DNA from: Pseudomonas silvicola
GTDB taxonomy: Bacteria > Pseudomonadota > Gammaproteobacteria > Pseudomonadales > Pseudomonadaceae
DNA length: 64,000 bases
Reading direction: 5' to 3'
Assembly (NCBI RefSeq): GCF_026651855.1
Contig: NZ_CP093280.1
Location: forward strand, 4,876,001-4,940,000
Within the stretch, counting starts at the first letter, position 1. Every line of letters begins with the position of its first letter. The notes below the pieces were generated by a model. The model made no database searches. It was not told the origin of the DNA and was given only the letters and a program-made list of their open reading frames with translations. Of the stretch, positions 52,566-60,719 are shown piece by piece. The translations under genes and the position numbers were made by a program.

Positions 52566-53550
52566 ATTGACCCGTGCGGGCGCCCCGGTAGCCCTTGAGC
52601 GGCCACGGATCGGCTGGCGATCGGCCGCGGCAGTACTGGCGTGGCTGGCCGCTGCGCTGGTGACCCGACTGTACCCGGACGCTACCCGTCATTGGCCGTT
52701 GACCGAGGGGCTGGCCAACCTCGAACTGGCGCTGGCCGTGGTGATTGGCGCGTTGGCGCTGGTGGCGCCCCGCGCGCCCAGGCTGGCGCGTCGGTTGCGC
52801 CACCTGGCGCCGTGGCTGGTGGCGCTGGCGTTGCTGCTGGGCGCCTGGGAACTGCTGACCGCCAAGCTGGGCGTGTTGCCGGTGCCGTTTTTCGCGCCGC
52901 CCCAGGCCTTGCTCAATGTCTACCTCAGCGACTGGCCACGCCTGCTCGACAGCCTCTGGCACTCGGCGGTGCTGTTGGGCTTTGGAGTTGGCCTAGGGGC
53001 GTTGTTCGGCTTCATCGCCGGGGTGTCCATCGGCTGGTCCGCGAGTATCGGTTACTGGTTGCACCCGGTGTTGCGCATCCTCGGCCCGGTACCGTCCACG
53101 GCCCTGTTGCCGCTGTGTTTTTTCCTGTTTCCGAGCAGTTGGAGCGCCAGCGTCTTTCTGATTGCCCTGGCCACCTGGTTCCCGGTCACCGTGTTGACGT
53201 GGTCGGGGGTGGCCAGCGTCGACAAGGCATACTACGACGTGGCGCGCACCCTGGGGGCGAAACCTTCGTTCCTGATTTTTCGCGTGGCGATTCCGGCGGC
53301 CTTGCCCCATGTGTTCGTCGGCTTGTTCATGGGCCTGGGCGCCTCGTTCTCGACCCTGGTGGTGGCCGAGATGATGGGCGTCAAGTCGGGCATCGGCTGG
53401 TACCTGCAATGGGCTCAGGGGTGGGCCGCCTACGCCAACATGTATGCCGCGCTGCTGGTGATGGCGCTGGCCTGTTCGGGGCTGATCTCAGCCCTTTTCC
53501 TGGTACGTGACCGGCTGTTGGCCTGGCAGAAAGGAGCGGTGAAATGGTAG
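52552..53550 (+). CDS. ABC transporter permease (SsuC/TauC-like)
   Basis: A 332-residue inner-membrane permease. After an extra N-terminal part with two or three helices (about residues 15-85), a standard six-helix BPD_transp_1 domain follows from LLLGAWELLTAKLGVLPVPF. The coupling-helix EAA-like motif is ARTLGAKPSFLIFRVAIPAALPH. AAGGAG lies upstream of ATG 52552, inside the end of the preceding gene (14-nt overlap); its stop overlaps the ATPase start by 7 nt. The N-terminal extension is longer than in SsuC (about 260 residues). It forms the membrane channel of the importer. Confidence 0.9.
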   Translation: MSSVELTRAGAPVALERPRIGWRSAAAVLAWLAAALVTRLYPDATRHWPLTEGLANLELALAVVIGALALVAPRAPRLARRLRHLAPWLVALALLLGAWELLTAKLGVLPVPFFAPPQALLNVYLSDWPRLLDSLWHSAVLLGFGVGLGALFGFIAGVSIGWSASIGYWLHPVLRILGPVPSTALLPLCFFLFPSSWSASVFLIALATWFPVTVLTWSGVASVDKAYYDVARTLGAKPSFLIFRVAIPAALPHVFVGLFMGLGASFSTLVVAEMMGVKSGIGWYLQWAQGWAAYANMYAALLVMALACSGLISALFLVRDRLLAWQKGAVKW

Positions 53551-54323
53551 CGCTGCAGAAACCCGCGAGCCCGGGGCTGGCCCTGCATATCGAAGGGCTC
53601 AGCCATGCGTTTCACCTTGACGGCGAACCGCTGCCGGTGCTCGACAATGTCAGCCTGGACGTGGCCCCCGGCGAATTCGTCGCGTTGCTGGGGCCTTCTG
53701 GCTGCGGCAAGTCGACCCTGCTGCGCCTGGTGGCCGGGCTGGAGCCGGCTGACCGGGGAACGCTGGAGGGAGACGGTGACACCATTACCGGCCCGGACCC
53801 GAGCCGTGTGGTGGTGTTCCAGGACCCCACGCTCTACCCCTGGCGTCGGGTGTGGGACAACGTCGCCGTGGGCCTGCAGGCCCAGGGGTTGCTCAAGACC
53901 CAGCGGGGGCGCGTGGATGCGGCCTTGGCGAAGGTGCACCTGAGCGAGTTTGCCCGGGCCTGGCCGCGCCAGTTGTCCGGCGGCATGGCGCAACGGGTCG
54001 CCCTGGCCCGGGCGCTGGTCAACGAACCCCGTTTGCTGATTCTCGACGAGCCGCTGGGCAAGCTCGATTCGCTGACCCGCATCGCCATGCAGAAAGAGTT
54101 GATCGAACTATGGCAGCGCCAGGGCTACACCGCGCTGCTGGTCACCCACGACGTGGAGGAGGCGTTGTTGTTGGCCAACCGCATCATCGTGTTCAGCGAA
54201 CGGCCGGCGCGGGTCAAATCCGAGATCCAGGTGGAGCGCCCGTATCCACGGCGTCGGGATGACCCTTATCTGGTAGAGCTGCGCACCCGCATCCTGGCCT
54301 CGTTGGGCCTGGCCGACGCCTGA
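53544..54323 (+). CDS. ABC transporter ATP-binding protein (SsuB/TauB-like)
   Basis: A 259-residue ATPase that powers the importer. Walker A is GPSGCGKST (residues 52-60), the Q-loop is in VVVFQDPTLYPWRRVWDNV, the signature is LSGGMAQRVALARAL, Walker B is LLILDEPLGKLD and the switch His is in LLVTHDVEEALLLA. The TLYPWRRVWDNV region is typical of the nitrate/sulfonate/taurine class. The ATG overlaps the permease stop. The gene is followed by the repeat-filled convergent gap before the ferredoxin gene. Confidence 0.94.
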   Translation: MVALQKPASPGLALHIEGLSHAFHLDGEPLPVLDNVSLDVAPGEFVALLGPSGCGKSTLLRLVAGLEPADRGTLEGDGDTITGPDPSRVVVFQDPTLYPWRRVWDNVAVGLQAQGLLKTQRGRVDAALAKVHLSEFARAWPRQLSGGMAQRVALARALVNEPRLLILDEPLGKLDSLTRIAMQKELIELWQRQGYTALLVTHDVEEALLLANRIIVFSERPARVKSEIQVERPYPRRRDDPYLVELRTRILASLGLADA

Positions 54324-54350
54324 TGCGACCCCGGTCCTGCAACGTTACCG

Positions 54351-54404
54351 GGTAGCAGCGGACCTGCGGCATGCCTTTTACTGCGCGCCGTTCGTGACGC
54401 GGCC
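54351..54404. repeat. Repeat sharing words with the 42370 element
   Basis: The opening GGTAGCAGCGGACC and the stretch 54378-54404 are a near copy (two mismatches) of the inverted 42384-42410 region. It directly adjoins the long palindrome that follows. Both sites lie at the 3' ends of plus-strand genes facing minus-strand genes. Confidence 0.65.
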
Positions 54405-54408
54405 TGGT

Positions 54409-54505
54409 GGCAACCCTGTGGGACCGGGCGCAAGCTCGGGAAGCAGACAACGCGATCGATCCGGCGGGCCCCTTCCCGAGCTTCGCCCGGTCCCACAGGG
54501 TTGCC
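54409..54505. repeat. Near-perfect 34-bp inverted repeat between convergent genes
   Basis: The arms 54409-54443 and 54472-54505 pair along their full length apart from one extra C in the left arm, with a loop of 28 nt. The sequence (arm begins GGCAACCCTGTGGGACCGGG) resembles Pseudomonas REP-type palindromes and the element at 45863. It is positioned to end transcription of both the ABC operon and the flavoprotein-ferredoxin operon. Confidence 0.8.
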
Positions 54506-54523
54506 GTGGCCCCGTCGCGGCGG

Positions 54524-54874
54524 TCAGCCCCCGGCCCGCGTGCGCGCCAGGGCAAACACCCCATCCATGCGCCAGTGTTCATTCTGGTGCGCGGGATCGC
54601 CGGCCCATTCACCCCAGCCCGAGTCTCGCCGGTATTGGCCCAGCAACCCGCTGGCAGCGATCTGCGCGGGCGCCGGGTGGTGCAGGCGTTCGGGGTCGGG
54701 ATCAACGTACAAGGCGTCCTCGGGGCAATACAGCTCGCACATGAAGCACGTCTGGCAAGCCTGGGGGGCGCTGATCTGCGGCGCGTTGCCGGTGAAGGTC
54801 AGCACATTGGTGGGGCAGACGCTGGCGCATTGGCCGCAGCCGCTGCAGCGGTCGTTGAAGATCAGTTCGAGCAT
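54524..54874 (-). CDS. 4Fe-4S dicluster ferredoxin (AprB-like partner of the flavoprotein)
   Basis: A 116-residue ferredoxin with two 4Fe-4S motifs, CSGCGQCASVCP (residues 10-21) and CQTCFMCELYCP (40-51). The C-terminal half has no cysteines and includes GLLGQYRRDSGWGEWAGDP, a tail resembling that of ferredoxin subunits paired with AprA/fumarate-reductase-like flavoproteins. The start overlaps the flavoprotein stop (TGATG), indicating translational coupling and a stoichiometric complex. It presumably passes electrons to or from the FAD subunit. It converges on the ABC transporter across the palindromic repeats. Confidence 0.9.
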   Translation of the reverse strand: MLELIFNDRCSGCGQCASVCPTNVLTFTGNAPQISAPQACQTCFMCELYCPEDALYVDPDPERLHHPAPAQIAASGLLGQYRRDSGWGEWAGDPAHQNEHWRMDGVFALARTRAGG

Positions 54875-56448
54875 CAGGCGTGTGCCTCCAGCGGGGCAAG
54901 GGCGTCCAGGCGTGTCCAGGGTTGGTCGAGGCCGCCGGTTCGCAGGTGGCCATCGAAGGCCGGGGATTGCGCAGGGGTGTCGCTGCGCTGGTGCATGCCA
55001 CGGCTTTCCCGACGTGCCGCCGCCGCGCCGTAGCACCAGCGCGCCGTGGCGGCCATGGCGACGATCTCCCGCGCGCGCAGGGGGTTGTCGTCGGCGCCGG
55101 GGCCTTGCTGCACCTGGTCCCATACGTTGTCCAGCGCACGCAATGAGCGTTCCAGTTGGCTGCCACGACGAAACAGGTTGCGGTCAAGCGGGTGAACCTC
55201 GGCCTGGATACGGGCGAGCAGGGCGCTACTGTCCTGGCCGCGGCCCTGGCCCAGCCCAAGGCCGTTGAAGCCCTGCAAGGGGCCTTGTGGCGTGCCGGTG
55301 GCCAGGGCCTGGCGTGCGGCACCGCGCCCCGCCCATTGCCCTGAGGACAACGCCCACGCCGAGTTCTGCGCGCCGCCACCCGACGTGGCCCCGGCGATGA
55401 GTTCTCGGCTGGCGGCATCGCCCGCGGCGAACAGGCCGGACAGGCCTGTCTGGCAGTCCGAGTCCACTACCCGCAGGCCACCGACACCGCGAATGGTGCC
55501 TTCCGGATGCAGGGTCACCTCGAACCGCTGGCGATAGGGGTCGATCCCCCGGCGGTCGAATGGCAGCATCAGGTTGGGCTGGATACTGGGCAGGCGCTCA
55601 CGCAAATCCGTGGGCACGGCGCCCAATTGACAAAAAACCGGGCCGCGCAGCAACGCGCGACCCAGCGCATCGGTGAAGCCAGGGCCCTGCGGCAGGTCCA
55701 CGGGCCGGCCGGCACTGTCGGTGTATTCGCCGAAGCCATAGACCATGGATCGGGTCATGGTGCTATGGGCCGCAGCGATGCAGTAGTAGTTGGAGAACTC
55801 CATGCCGGACAGTTCGGCGCCCGCTTCGGCCGCCATCAGGTAGCCGTCACCGGTGTTGGTGTGGCAGCCCAGCAACCGTGACAGAAAGGCGCAGCCGCCG
55901 GTGGCCAGCACCACGGCGCCGGCCCGTACCTGCCACTGGCCGCCAGCCTGGCGCCGCCAGCCACGGGCCCCTGCCAGGCCCCCGTGGTCGTCGCGCAACA
56001 GCTCCAGGGCCGGGCAGTGGTCCAGAATCGTCACCCCGCTGTCCAGCACCCGGCTACGCAGTGCGCGCATGTATTCGGGGCCACGCAGGCCTCGGTACTG
56101 GGTCACACCTTTCTCGTCGCGGGGGAAATCGTAATAGCCGGCCAGGCCGGGCAGGCTCGTCCAGGTGGTGTCGATGATACGTGCCATCCAGTGCCGGTCA
56201 GCCAGGCCGAAGGCTGTGCCCAGGCGCTTGTCGATGGCCGCTTCGCGGGCACCTGGCACAGGGGGCACCCACCAATGCCCGGGCCCGGCCGTGGCGGTGA
56301 CACCACTGGTGCCGCAGTAACCCTTGTCCACCAGCACCACCCGGGCACCTTCGCGGGCGGCGCCGATCGCCGCCCAGGTACCAGCCAGCCCGCCGCCGAT
56401 GATCAGCACATCGGCGGTCAGCGTCAGCGTTGGGGTGTTTTTTCTCAC
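54874..56448 (-). CDS. FAD-dependent oxidoreductase (fumarate reductase/AprA-like flavoprotein)
   Basis: A 524-residue flavoprotein of the succinate dehydrogenase/fumarate reductase/adenylylsulfate reductase family. The FAD motif is IIGGGLAGTWAAIGAAREGA, followed by LVDKGYCGTSGVTATAGPGH. Further FAD and capping-domain features are VVLATGGCAFLSRLLG, NTGDGYLMAAEAGAELSGME and LFAAGDAASRELI. I chose GTG 56448 (MRKNTPTLTL), which has AAGGA eight nt upstream, rather than GTG 56484, which has none. With the coupled ferredoxin it forms an AprAB-like pair. The opposing ABC importer suggests a small sulfur- or nitrogen-containing substrate, which is inference. Confidence 0.88.
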   Translation of the reverse strand: MRKNTPTLTLTADVLIIGGGLAGTWAAIGAAREGARVVLVDKGYCGTSGVTATAGPGHWWVPPVPGAREAAIDKRLGTAFGLADRHWMARIIDTTWTSLPGLAGYYDFPRDEKGVTQYRGLRGPEYMRALRSRVLDSGVTILDHCPALELLRDDHGGLAGARGWRRQAGGQWQVRAGAVVLATGGCAFLSRLLGCHTNTGDGYLMAAEAGAELSGMEFSNYYCIAAAHSTMTRSMVYGFGEYTDSAGRPVDLPQGPGFTDALGRALLRGPVFCQLGAVPTDLRERLPSIQPNLMLPFDRRGIDPYRQRFEVTLHPEGTIRGVGGLRVVDSDCQTGLSGLFAAGDAASRELIAGATSGGGAQNSAWALSSGQWAGRGAARQALATGTPQGPLQGFNGLGLGQGRGQDSSALLARIQAEVHPLDRNLFRRGSQLERSLRALDNVWDQVQQGPGADDNPLRAREIVAMAATARWCYGAAAARRESRGMHQRSDTPAQSPAFDGHLRTGGLDQPWTRLDALAPLEAHA

Positions 56449-56523
56449 GGCGGGTTTCCTTGTTTCCCGTAGGGGTGGGCGCACGCTATAGCGTTCAGGG
56501 ACAGGAAGGGAAATGTCGGTTAG

Positions 56524-56546
56524 TTATATGAATATATTGCATATAA
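56524..56546. promoter_or_regulatory. AT-rich palindrome in the flavoprotein/AKR divergent promoter
   Basis: TTATATG-N9-CATATAA lies in a roughly 50-nt AT-rich island (56520-56570), 76 nt upstream of the flavoprotein start. Its size suits a dimeric regulator, and the flanking TATAAA-type sequences suit promoters on the minus strand. The regulator is unknown. Confidence 0.4.
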
Positions 56547-56680
56547 AATGTATTTTATAATGCTTGTGGTTATTCTGTTCTCGCCACGCATCGATCCTTC
56601 GCGCAGTGCGGCGCGTTGGCCGGGTCCGGCTTGGCATGAAACTCCGTCGGCCTGCGCGGGTCAGTCTTTTCATACCGGCC

Positions 56681-56694
56681 TGAAACCGGTTTCA
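56681..56694. promoter_or_regulatory. PtxS-type operator (perfect 14-bp palindrome)
   Basis: TGAAACCGGTTTCA is identical to the operator reported for PtxS, the LacI-family repressor of 2-ketogluconate genes in Pseudomonas. It ends 34 nt before the aldo/keto reductase start codon, where repressor binding would overlap the promoter. A related LacI-family protein could also bind it. Confidence 0.75.
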
Positions 56695-56728
56695 ATGTAG
56701 TTTTACTCGCCCGTCAAGGAGACTTGCA

Positions 56729-57571
56729 ATGCCTGCCACTGTTCCCTCCATTACCCTCAACGATGGCCATACACTGCCCGCCGTGGGTTTCGGCACCTAT
56801 CGGCTCAATGGCCGGGAGGGTGTCGAAGCCATCGTCAACGCGACCGCCAGCGGGTACCGCCTGCTCGATGGCGCGGTGAATTACGAGAACGAAGGCGCCG
56901 TGGGTGAAGCCGTCCGCCGCAGCGGGGTGGCCCGTCAGGACCTGCGCATCGCCTCCAAGCTGCCCGGCCGCCACCACGCCTACGAAGAGGCGCTGGTGTG
57001 TATCGAGGAGTCACTGTTCCGCACTCGCCTGGACTACTTCGACCTGTACCTGGTGCACTGGCCCAACCCCAGCAAGGATCTGTATGTGGACGCCTGGCGA
57101 GCGCTGATCGAGGCCCAGCGGCGCGGCCAGGTGAAGTCCATCGGGGTGTGCAATTTCCTGCCCGAGCATCTGCAGCGCATCATCGACGCCACCGGCGTCA
57201 AGCCGGCTGTCAACCAGATCGAGCTGCACCCCTATTTTCCCCAGCATGAGCAGTTGGCCTGGCACCGTGAGCACGGCATCGCCACTCAGTCATGGAGCCC
57301 CCTGGGGCGCGCCAACCATTTGCTCAAGGACCCGGCGCTGCAGGGTATCGCCCAGCGGTTGGGCAAAACCCTGGTGCAAGTGATCCTGCGCTGGCACCAT
57401 CAGCTGGGCACCATCGCTTTGCCCAAGGCGGCGTCGGTGCAGCGCCAGCGCGAGAACCTGGCCATCTTCGATTTCGAGCTCAGTGCCGAGGACATGGCGC
57501 TCATCGCCACGTTGGCGACGCCCGACGGGCGTACGTTCGACCAGGACCCGGCGCACTACGAAGAGTACTGA
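56729..57571 (+). CDS. Aldo/keto reductase (2,5-diketo-D-gluconate reductase-like)
   Basis: A 280-residue AKR of the AKR5/DkgA-like group. The catalytic residues are present: Asp in LLDGAVNYENE, Tyr in the same segment, Lys in IASKLPGRHH and His in YLVHWPNPS. The usual Thr of the DTA motif is Gly here. The loop TIALPKAASVQRQREN is the NADPH-phosphate-binding region. AAGGAG lies seven nt before the ATG. The PtxS-type operator just upstream points to a role in ketogluconate metabolism, consistent with reduction of 2,5-diketo-gluconate or a related sugar acid. It is monocistronic and convergent with the LysR gene. Confidence 0.9.
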   Translation: MPATVPSITLNDGHTLPAVGFGTYRLNGREGVEAIVNATASGYRLLDGAVNYENEGAVGEAVRRSGVARQDLRIASKLPGRHHAYEEALVCIEESLFRTRLDYFDLYLVHWPNPSKDLYVDAWRALIEAQRRGQVKSIGVCNFLPEHLQRIIDATGVKPAVNQIELHPYFPQHEQLAWHREHGIATQSWSPLGRANHLLKDPALQGIAQRLGKTLVQVILRWHHQLGTIALPKAASVQRQRENLAIFDFELSAEDMALIATLATPDGRTFDQDPAHYEEY

Positions 57572-57609
57572 CTGGCCCTGGAGGGGCCGCAGCAGGTGTC
57601 ATGGAGTCA

Positions 57610-58509
57610 TCAAGGGGCCGCGAGGCTGCGCTTGATCCAGTTGTACAGGTTCAGCCCATCGGCGGACAGCTCGGTGGCTGAACGCCGGCACAGGAAATAC
57701 GCTCGCCCATCATCGATCTGCAGCGGCGACAGCCGCACCAGGTCGCCGCTGGCCACCAGGGGCGCCACCAGGGGCGGGCGCAGCAGCGCGCACCCCAGCC
57801 CGGTCAGGGTTGCGGTCAGTGCCAGTTGGCCGTCCTCGAACAGCAAGCCGTTGAGGGCCGCCGCATGCTTGACCTCGGCGGCCTGGAACCACTGGGCCCA
57901 GGTGCCGCGCTCTTCATCATGCAGCAATGGCAAGTCGGCCAGCGCCTGCTCGTCTTCGAACGGCCCGTGCTCGGCGCCGAAGGCTCGGCTGCAGTAGGGG
58001 CTCACCGCACCGCTGAGCAGCAGTTCGCTGTGGTAGCCCGGCCAGTGCCCGGTACCGAAGCGAATCGAGAGGTCTGCCGCGTCGCTGGGGTAACTGCGGT
58101 GGTTGGCGTAGGTGACGTTGATGTCCAGCCCGGGGTTTTCCTGCAGGAAGCTGCCCAGCCGGGGAATGAACAGGTTGAAACCGAACATGGGGATCAGGCT
58201 GATGGTGACCTGGCGAGTGGCGGATTTCTCCAGCACATGCTCGGTGGCACTGCGCAGCACCGCGAACGCGGAGCGAATGGCGCGGTAATACTCGCGGCCT
58301 TCTTCGGTGAGTACCAGGTTGCGGCCCTGGCGCAAGGTCAGTGGCTGCTGCAGGAAGGTTTCCAGCAGGCGCAGCTGGTGGCTGACCGCGGAAGCGGAGA
58401 TCCCCAGTTCCCTGGCAGCGGCGTTGACGCCGCCATGCCGGGCGAAGGCTTCGAAGGTGCGCACGGCACGCAAGGGAGGATCGTTGGGTAACTGTTCTAA
58501 ATTATTCAT
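57610..58509 (-). CDS. LysR-family regulator (GcvA-like) divergent from the Liv-type operon
   Basis: A 299-residue LysR regulator of the GcvA/AmpR-like branch: PPLRAVRTFEAFARHGGVNA starts the helix-turn-helix, which continues ARELGISASAVSHQLRLLE. The effector domain has the branch-typical DAADLSIRFGTGHWPG and LLHDEERGTWAQWF. It is transcribed away from the ABC transporter operon that begins at 58684. The 174-nt AT-rich region between them carries a TTCAA-TTG-TTGAA box. It probably controls the operon in response to its transported substrate. Confidence 0.93.
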   Translation of the reverse strand: MNNLEQLPNDPPLRAVRTFEAFARHGGVNAAARELGISASAVSHQLRLLETFLQQPLTLRQGRNLVLTEEGREYYRAIRSAFAVLRSATEHVLEKSATRQVTISLIPMFGFNLFIPRLGSFLQENPGLDINVTYANHRSYPSDAADLSIRFGTGHWPGYHSELLLSGAVSPYCSRAFGAEHGPFEDEQALADLPLLHDEERGTWAQWFQAAEVKHAAALNGLLFEDGQLALTATLTGLGCALLRPPLVAPLVASGDLVRLSPLQIDDGRAYFLCRRSATELSADGLNLYNWIKRSLAAP

Positions 58510-58557
58510 GTATTGAATGTAGCATGGGTGTTGCAGCGACTGAAACCCCCGTTTTTA

Positions 58558-58570
58558 TTCAATTGTTGAA
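58558..58570. promoter_or_regulatory. LysR box (T-N11-A) in the divergent promoter
   Basis: TTCAATTGTTGAA: arms TTCAA/TTGAA around TTG, 49 nt from the LysR start and 114 nt from the permease start. It lies in an AT-rich stretch suited to a regulated promoter. Confidence 0.5.
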
Positions 58571-58683
58571 GTTAAATCAGACCATTTTCGATTGGAATAA
58601 GCATATAAACTTCTGATGGTTGATAAAAACAGAATAGATAATTACCGTGCCGCCTTCTCGCTTCTCGGAATTGATCGATTCAC

Positions 58684-59625
58684 ATGGATACTTTCATCCA
58701 GCAGGTGCTCAATGGGCTCCTGCTCGGCAGTCTTTACGCGCTGATCGCCCTGGGCTACACCATGGTCTACGGCATCTTGCGCATCATCAACTTCGCCCAC
58801 GGCGACCTGCTGATGGTCGGCGCGCTCGTGGGGCTATCGGTGCTGCATGGGGTACAGGCCGCGTTCCCGCACTGCCCAGGGGTATTGATGCTGTTGGTGG
58901 CGACCCTGGTGGCCGTGGCCGCCTGCGCCTTGTTGGCCATGCTGATCGAGCGCGTGGCCTACCGCCGGCTGCGCAACGCGCCGCGCCTGGCGCCGCTGAT
59001 CAGTGGCATCGGCGTGTCCTTGCTGTTGCAGACCGTGGCCATGCTGGTGTGGTCGCGCAACCCACTGATGTTTGCACAGCTGTTGCCCCTGGACCCGATC
59101 CAGGTAACGCCGGGGCCCACGGGCGCCATCACCAATGCCACAGCCCTGACCACCATCGCCGTGGCGTTGCTGGTGATGGCCGGCCTATGGTTGCTGGTCG
59201 AGCACACCCGGCTGGGCCGTGCCATGCGCGCCGTGGCCGAGAACCCCCAGGTCGCCAGCCTCATGGGCATCAACCCCAACCGGGTCATCGTGCTGACGTT
59301 CGCCATCGGCGGTGCGCTGGCGGCGTTGGCCGGCATCATGATGGCCAGCAATTACGGCAGCGCCAATTTCTACATGGGTTTCCTGCCGGGCATCAAGGCC
59401 TTCACCGCCGCCGTGCTGGGCGGCATCGGTAACCTGCGTGGCGCGATGCTGGGCGGCATTCTGCTGGGGCTGATCGAAGCCTTGGGCACCGGTTACCTGG
59501 GCCAGGCCACCGGCGGCGTGTTCGGCAGCAACTACCAGGACGTGTTCGCCTTCGTGGTGTTGATCGCGGTGCTGGTGCTTCGGCCTTCGGGCCTTCTCGG
59601 TGAACGCCTGGCGAGTCGCGCATGA
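58684..59625 (+). CDS. Branched-chain amino acid-type ABC permease (LivH family)
   Basis: A 313-residue integral membrane permease of the hydrophobic amino acid (HAAT) importer family. It begins MDTFIQQVLNGLLLGSLYAL and contains GYTMVYGILRIINFAHGDLL, the family hallmark, plus the coupling region RAVAENPQVASLMGINPNRV and GFLPGIKAFTAAVLGGIGNL. About eight helices are expected. It is the first gene of the operon and overlaps the next gene by 4 nt (ATGA). HAAT systems carry leucine-type amino acids but also aromatic acids, urea or other compounds; the substrate is not evident. Confidence 0.95.
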   Translation: MDTFIQQVLNGLLLGSLYALIALGYTMVYGILRIINFAHGDLLMVGALVGLSVLHGVQAAFPHCPGVLMLLVATLVAVAACALLAMLIERVAYRRLRNAPRLAPLISGIGVSLLLQTVAMLVWSRNPLMFAQLLPLDPIQVTPGPTGAITNATALTTIAVALLVMAGLWLLVEHTRLGRAMRAVAENPQVASLMGINPNRVIVLTFAIGGALAALAGIMMASNYGSANFYMGFLPGIKAFTAAVLGGIGNLRGAMLGGILLGLIEALGTGYLGQATGGVFGSNYQDVFAFVVLIAVLVLRPSGLLGERLASRA

Positions 59626-60719
59626 ATCTTTCAACGACATTGACCCTGCCACGGGCCAAGGCCCGCCTGGGGGCGCTGCTGTTCGCCCTGGCGATTGTGC
59701 TGGCGCCCTGGCTGTTGGGCCACGCGGGCGGCAACGCCTGGGTACGGACCCTGGATTTCGCCTTGCTGTACCTGATGCTGGCGCTGGGCCTGAACATCGT
59801 GGTGGGTTACGCGGGGCTACTGGACATGGGCTTCATCGCGTTTTACGCGGTGGGCGCTTACCTCACCGCGTTGCTGGCCTCGCCGCACCTGACCAGCCAG
59901 TTCGCCGTGCTGGCGGCCTGGTTCCCCCAGGGGCTGCATGTCAGCGTGTGGCTGATCGTACCCCTGGCGGCACTGCTGGCCGCCGGGTTCGGGCTGTTGC
60001 TGGGGGCGCCGACCTTGCGCCTGCGGGGTGACTACCTGGCCATCGTCACCCTGGGCTTCGGTGAAATCATCCGCATCTTCATGCGCAACCTGGACCGGCC
60101 GCTGAACATCACCAATGGCCCCAAAGGCATTGCCTCGGTGGACCCGGTCAGCCTGTTCGGTGTCAACCTGGCACGCACCCAGGACCTGTTCGGCCTGCGC
60201 GTGCCCTCGGTGTATCTCTATTACTACCTGTTCGCGGCATTGGCCCTGGTGATCGTGTTCGTCTGCGTGCGCCTGGAACACTCGCGCATCGGCCGCGCCT
60301 GGGTGGCGGTGCGCGAGGACGAACAGGCCGCCAGCGCCATGGGCCTGGATACCAAGCGGCTGAAGCTGCTGGCTTTCGCCATGGGCGCGGCCTTCGGGGG
60401 TGTCAGCGGGGCAATGTTCGCCTCGTTCCAGGGCTTTGTCTCGCCGGAATCATTCAGCCTCAATGAGTCCATCGTGGTACTGGCCATGGTGGTGCTCGGG
60501 GGCATGGGGCACATTCCCGGTGTCATCCTCGGCTGCCTGTTGCTGGCCGCCTTGCCGGAACTGCTGCGCGCCAGCCTTGGCCCGTTGCAGCAAAGCCTGT
60601 TTGGCCAGGTGCTGGTGGACCCGGAAATCATCCGGCAATTGATCTACGGCCTGGCGCTGATCCTGGCGATGCTGTATCGCCCGGCGGGCCTGTGGCCGGC
60701 TTCCCGAGGTGGCCAATGA
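59622..60719 (+). CDS. Branched-chain amino acid-type ABC permease (LivM family)
   Basis: A 365-residue second permease. The hallmark YLMLALGLNIVVGYAGLLDM and GFIAFYAVGAYLTALL, together with LRLRGDYLAIVTLGFGEIIR and the coupling motif REDEQAASAMGLDTKRLKLL, identify LivM. The start overlaps the LivH-type stop (ATGA) and its stop overlaps the first ATPase start (ATGA), so the three are translationally coupled. It pairs with the LivH-type protein to make the translocation channel. Confidence 0.95.
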   Translation: MNLSTTLTLPRAKARLGALLFALAIVLAPWLLGHAGGNAWVRTLDFALLYLMLALGLNIVVGYAGLLDMGFIAFYAVGAYLTALLASPHLTSQFAVLAAWFPQGLHVSVWLIVPLAALLAAGFGLLLGAPTLRLRGDYLAIVTLGFGEIIRIFMRNLDRPLNITNGPKGIASVDPVSLFGVNLARTQDLFGLRVPSVYLYYYLFAALALVIVFVCVRLEHSRIGRAWVAVREDEQAASAMGLDTKRLKLLAFAMGAAFGGVSGAMFASFQGFVSPESFSLNESIVVLAMVVLGGMGHIPGVILGCLLLAALPELLRASLGPLQQSLFGQVLVDPEIIRQLIYGLALILAMLYRPAGLWPASRGGQ

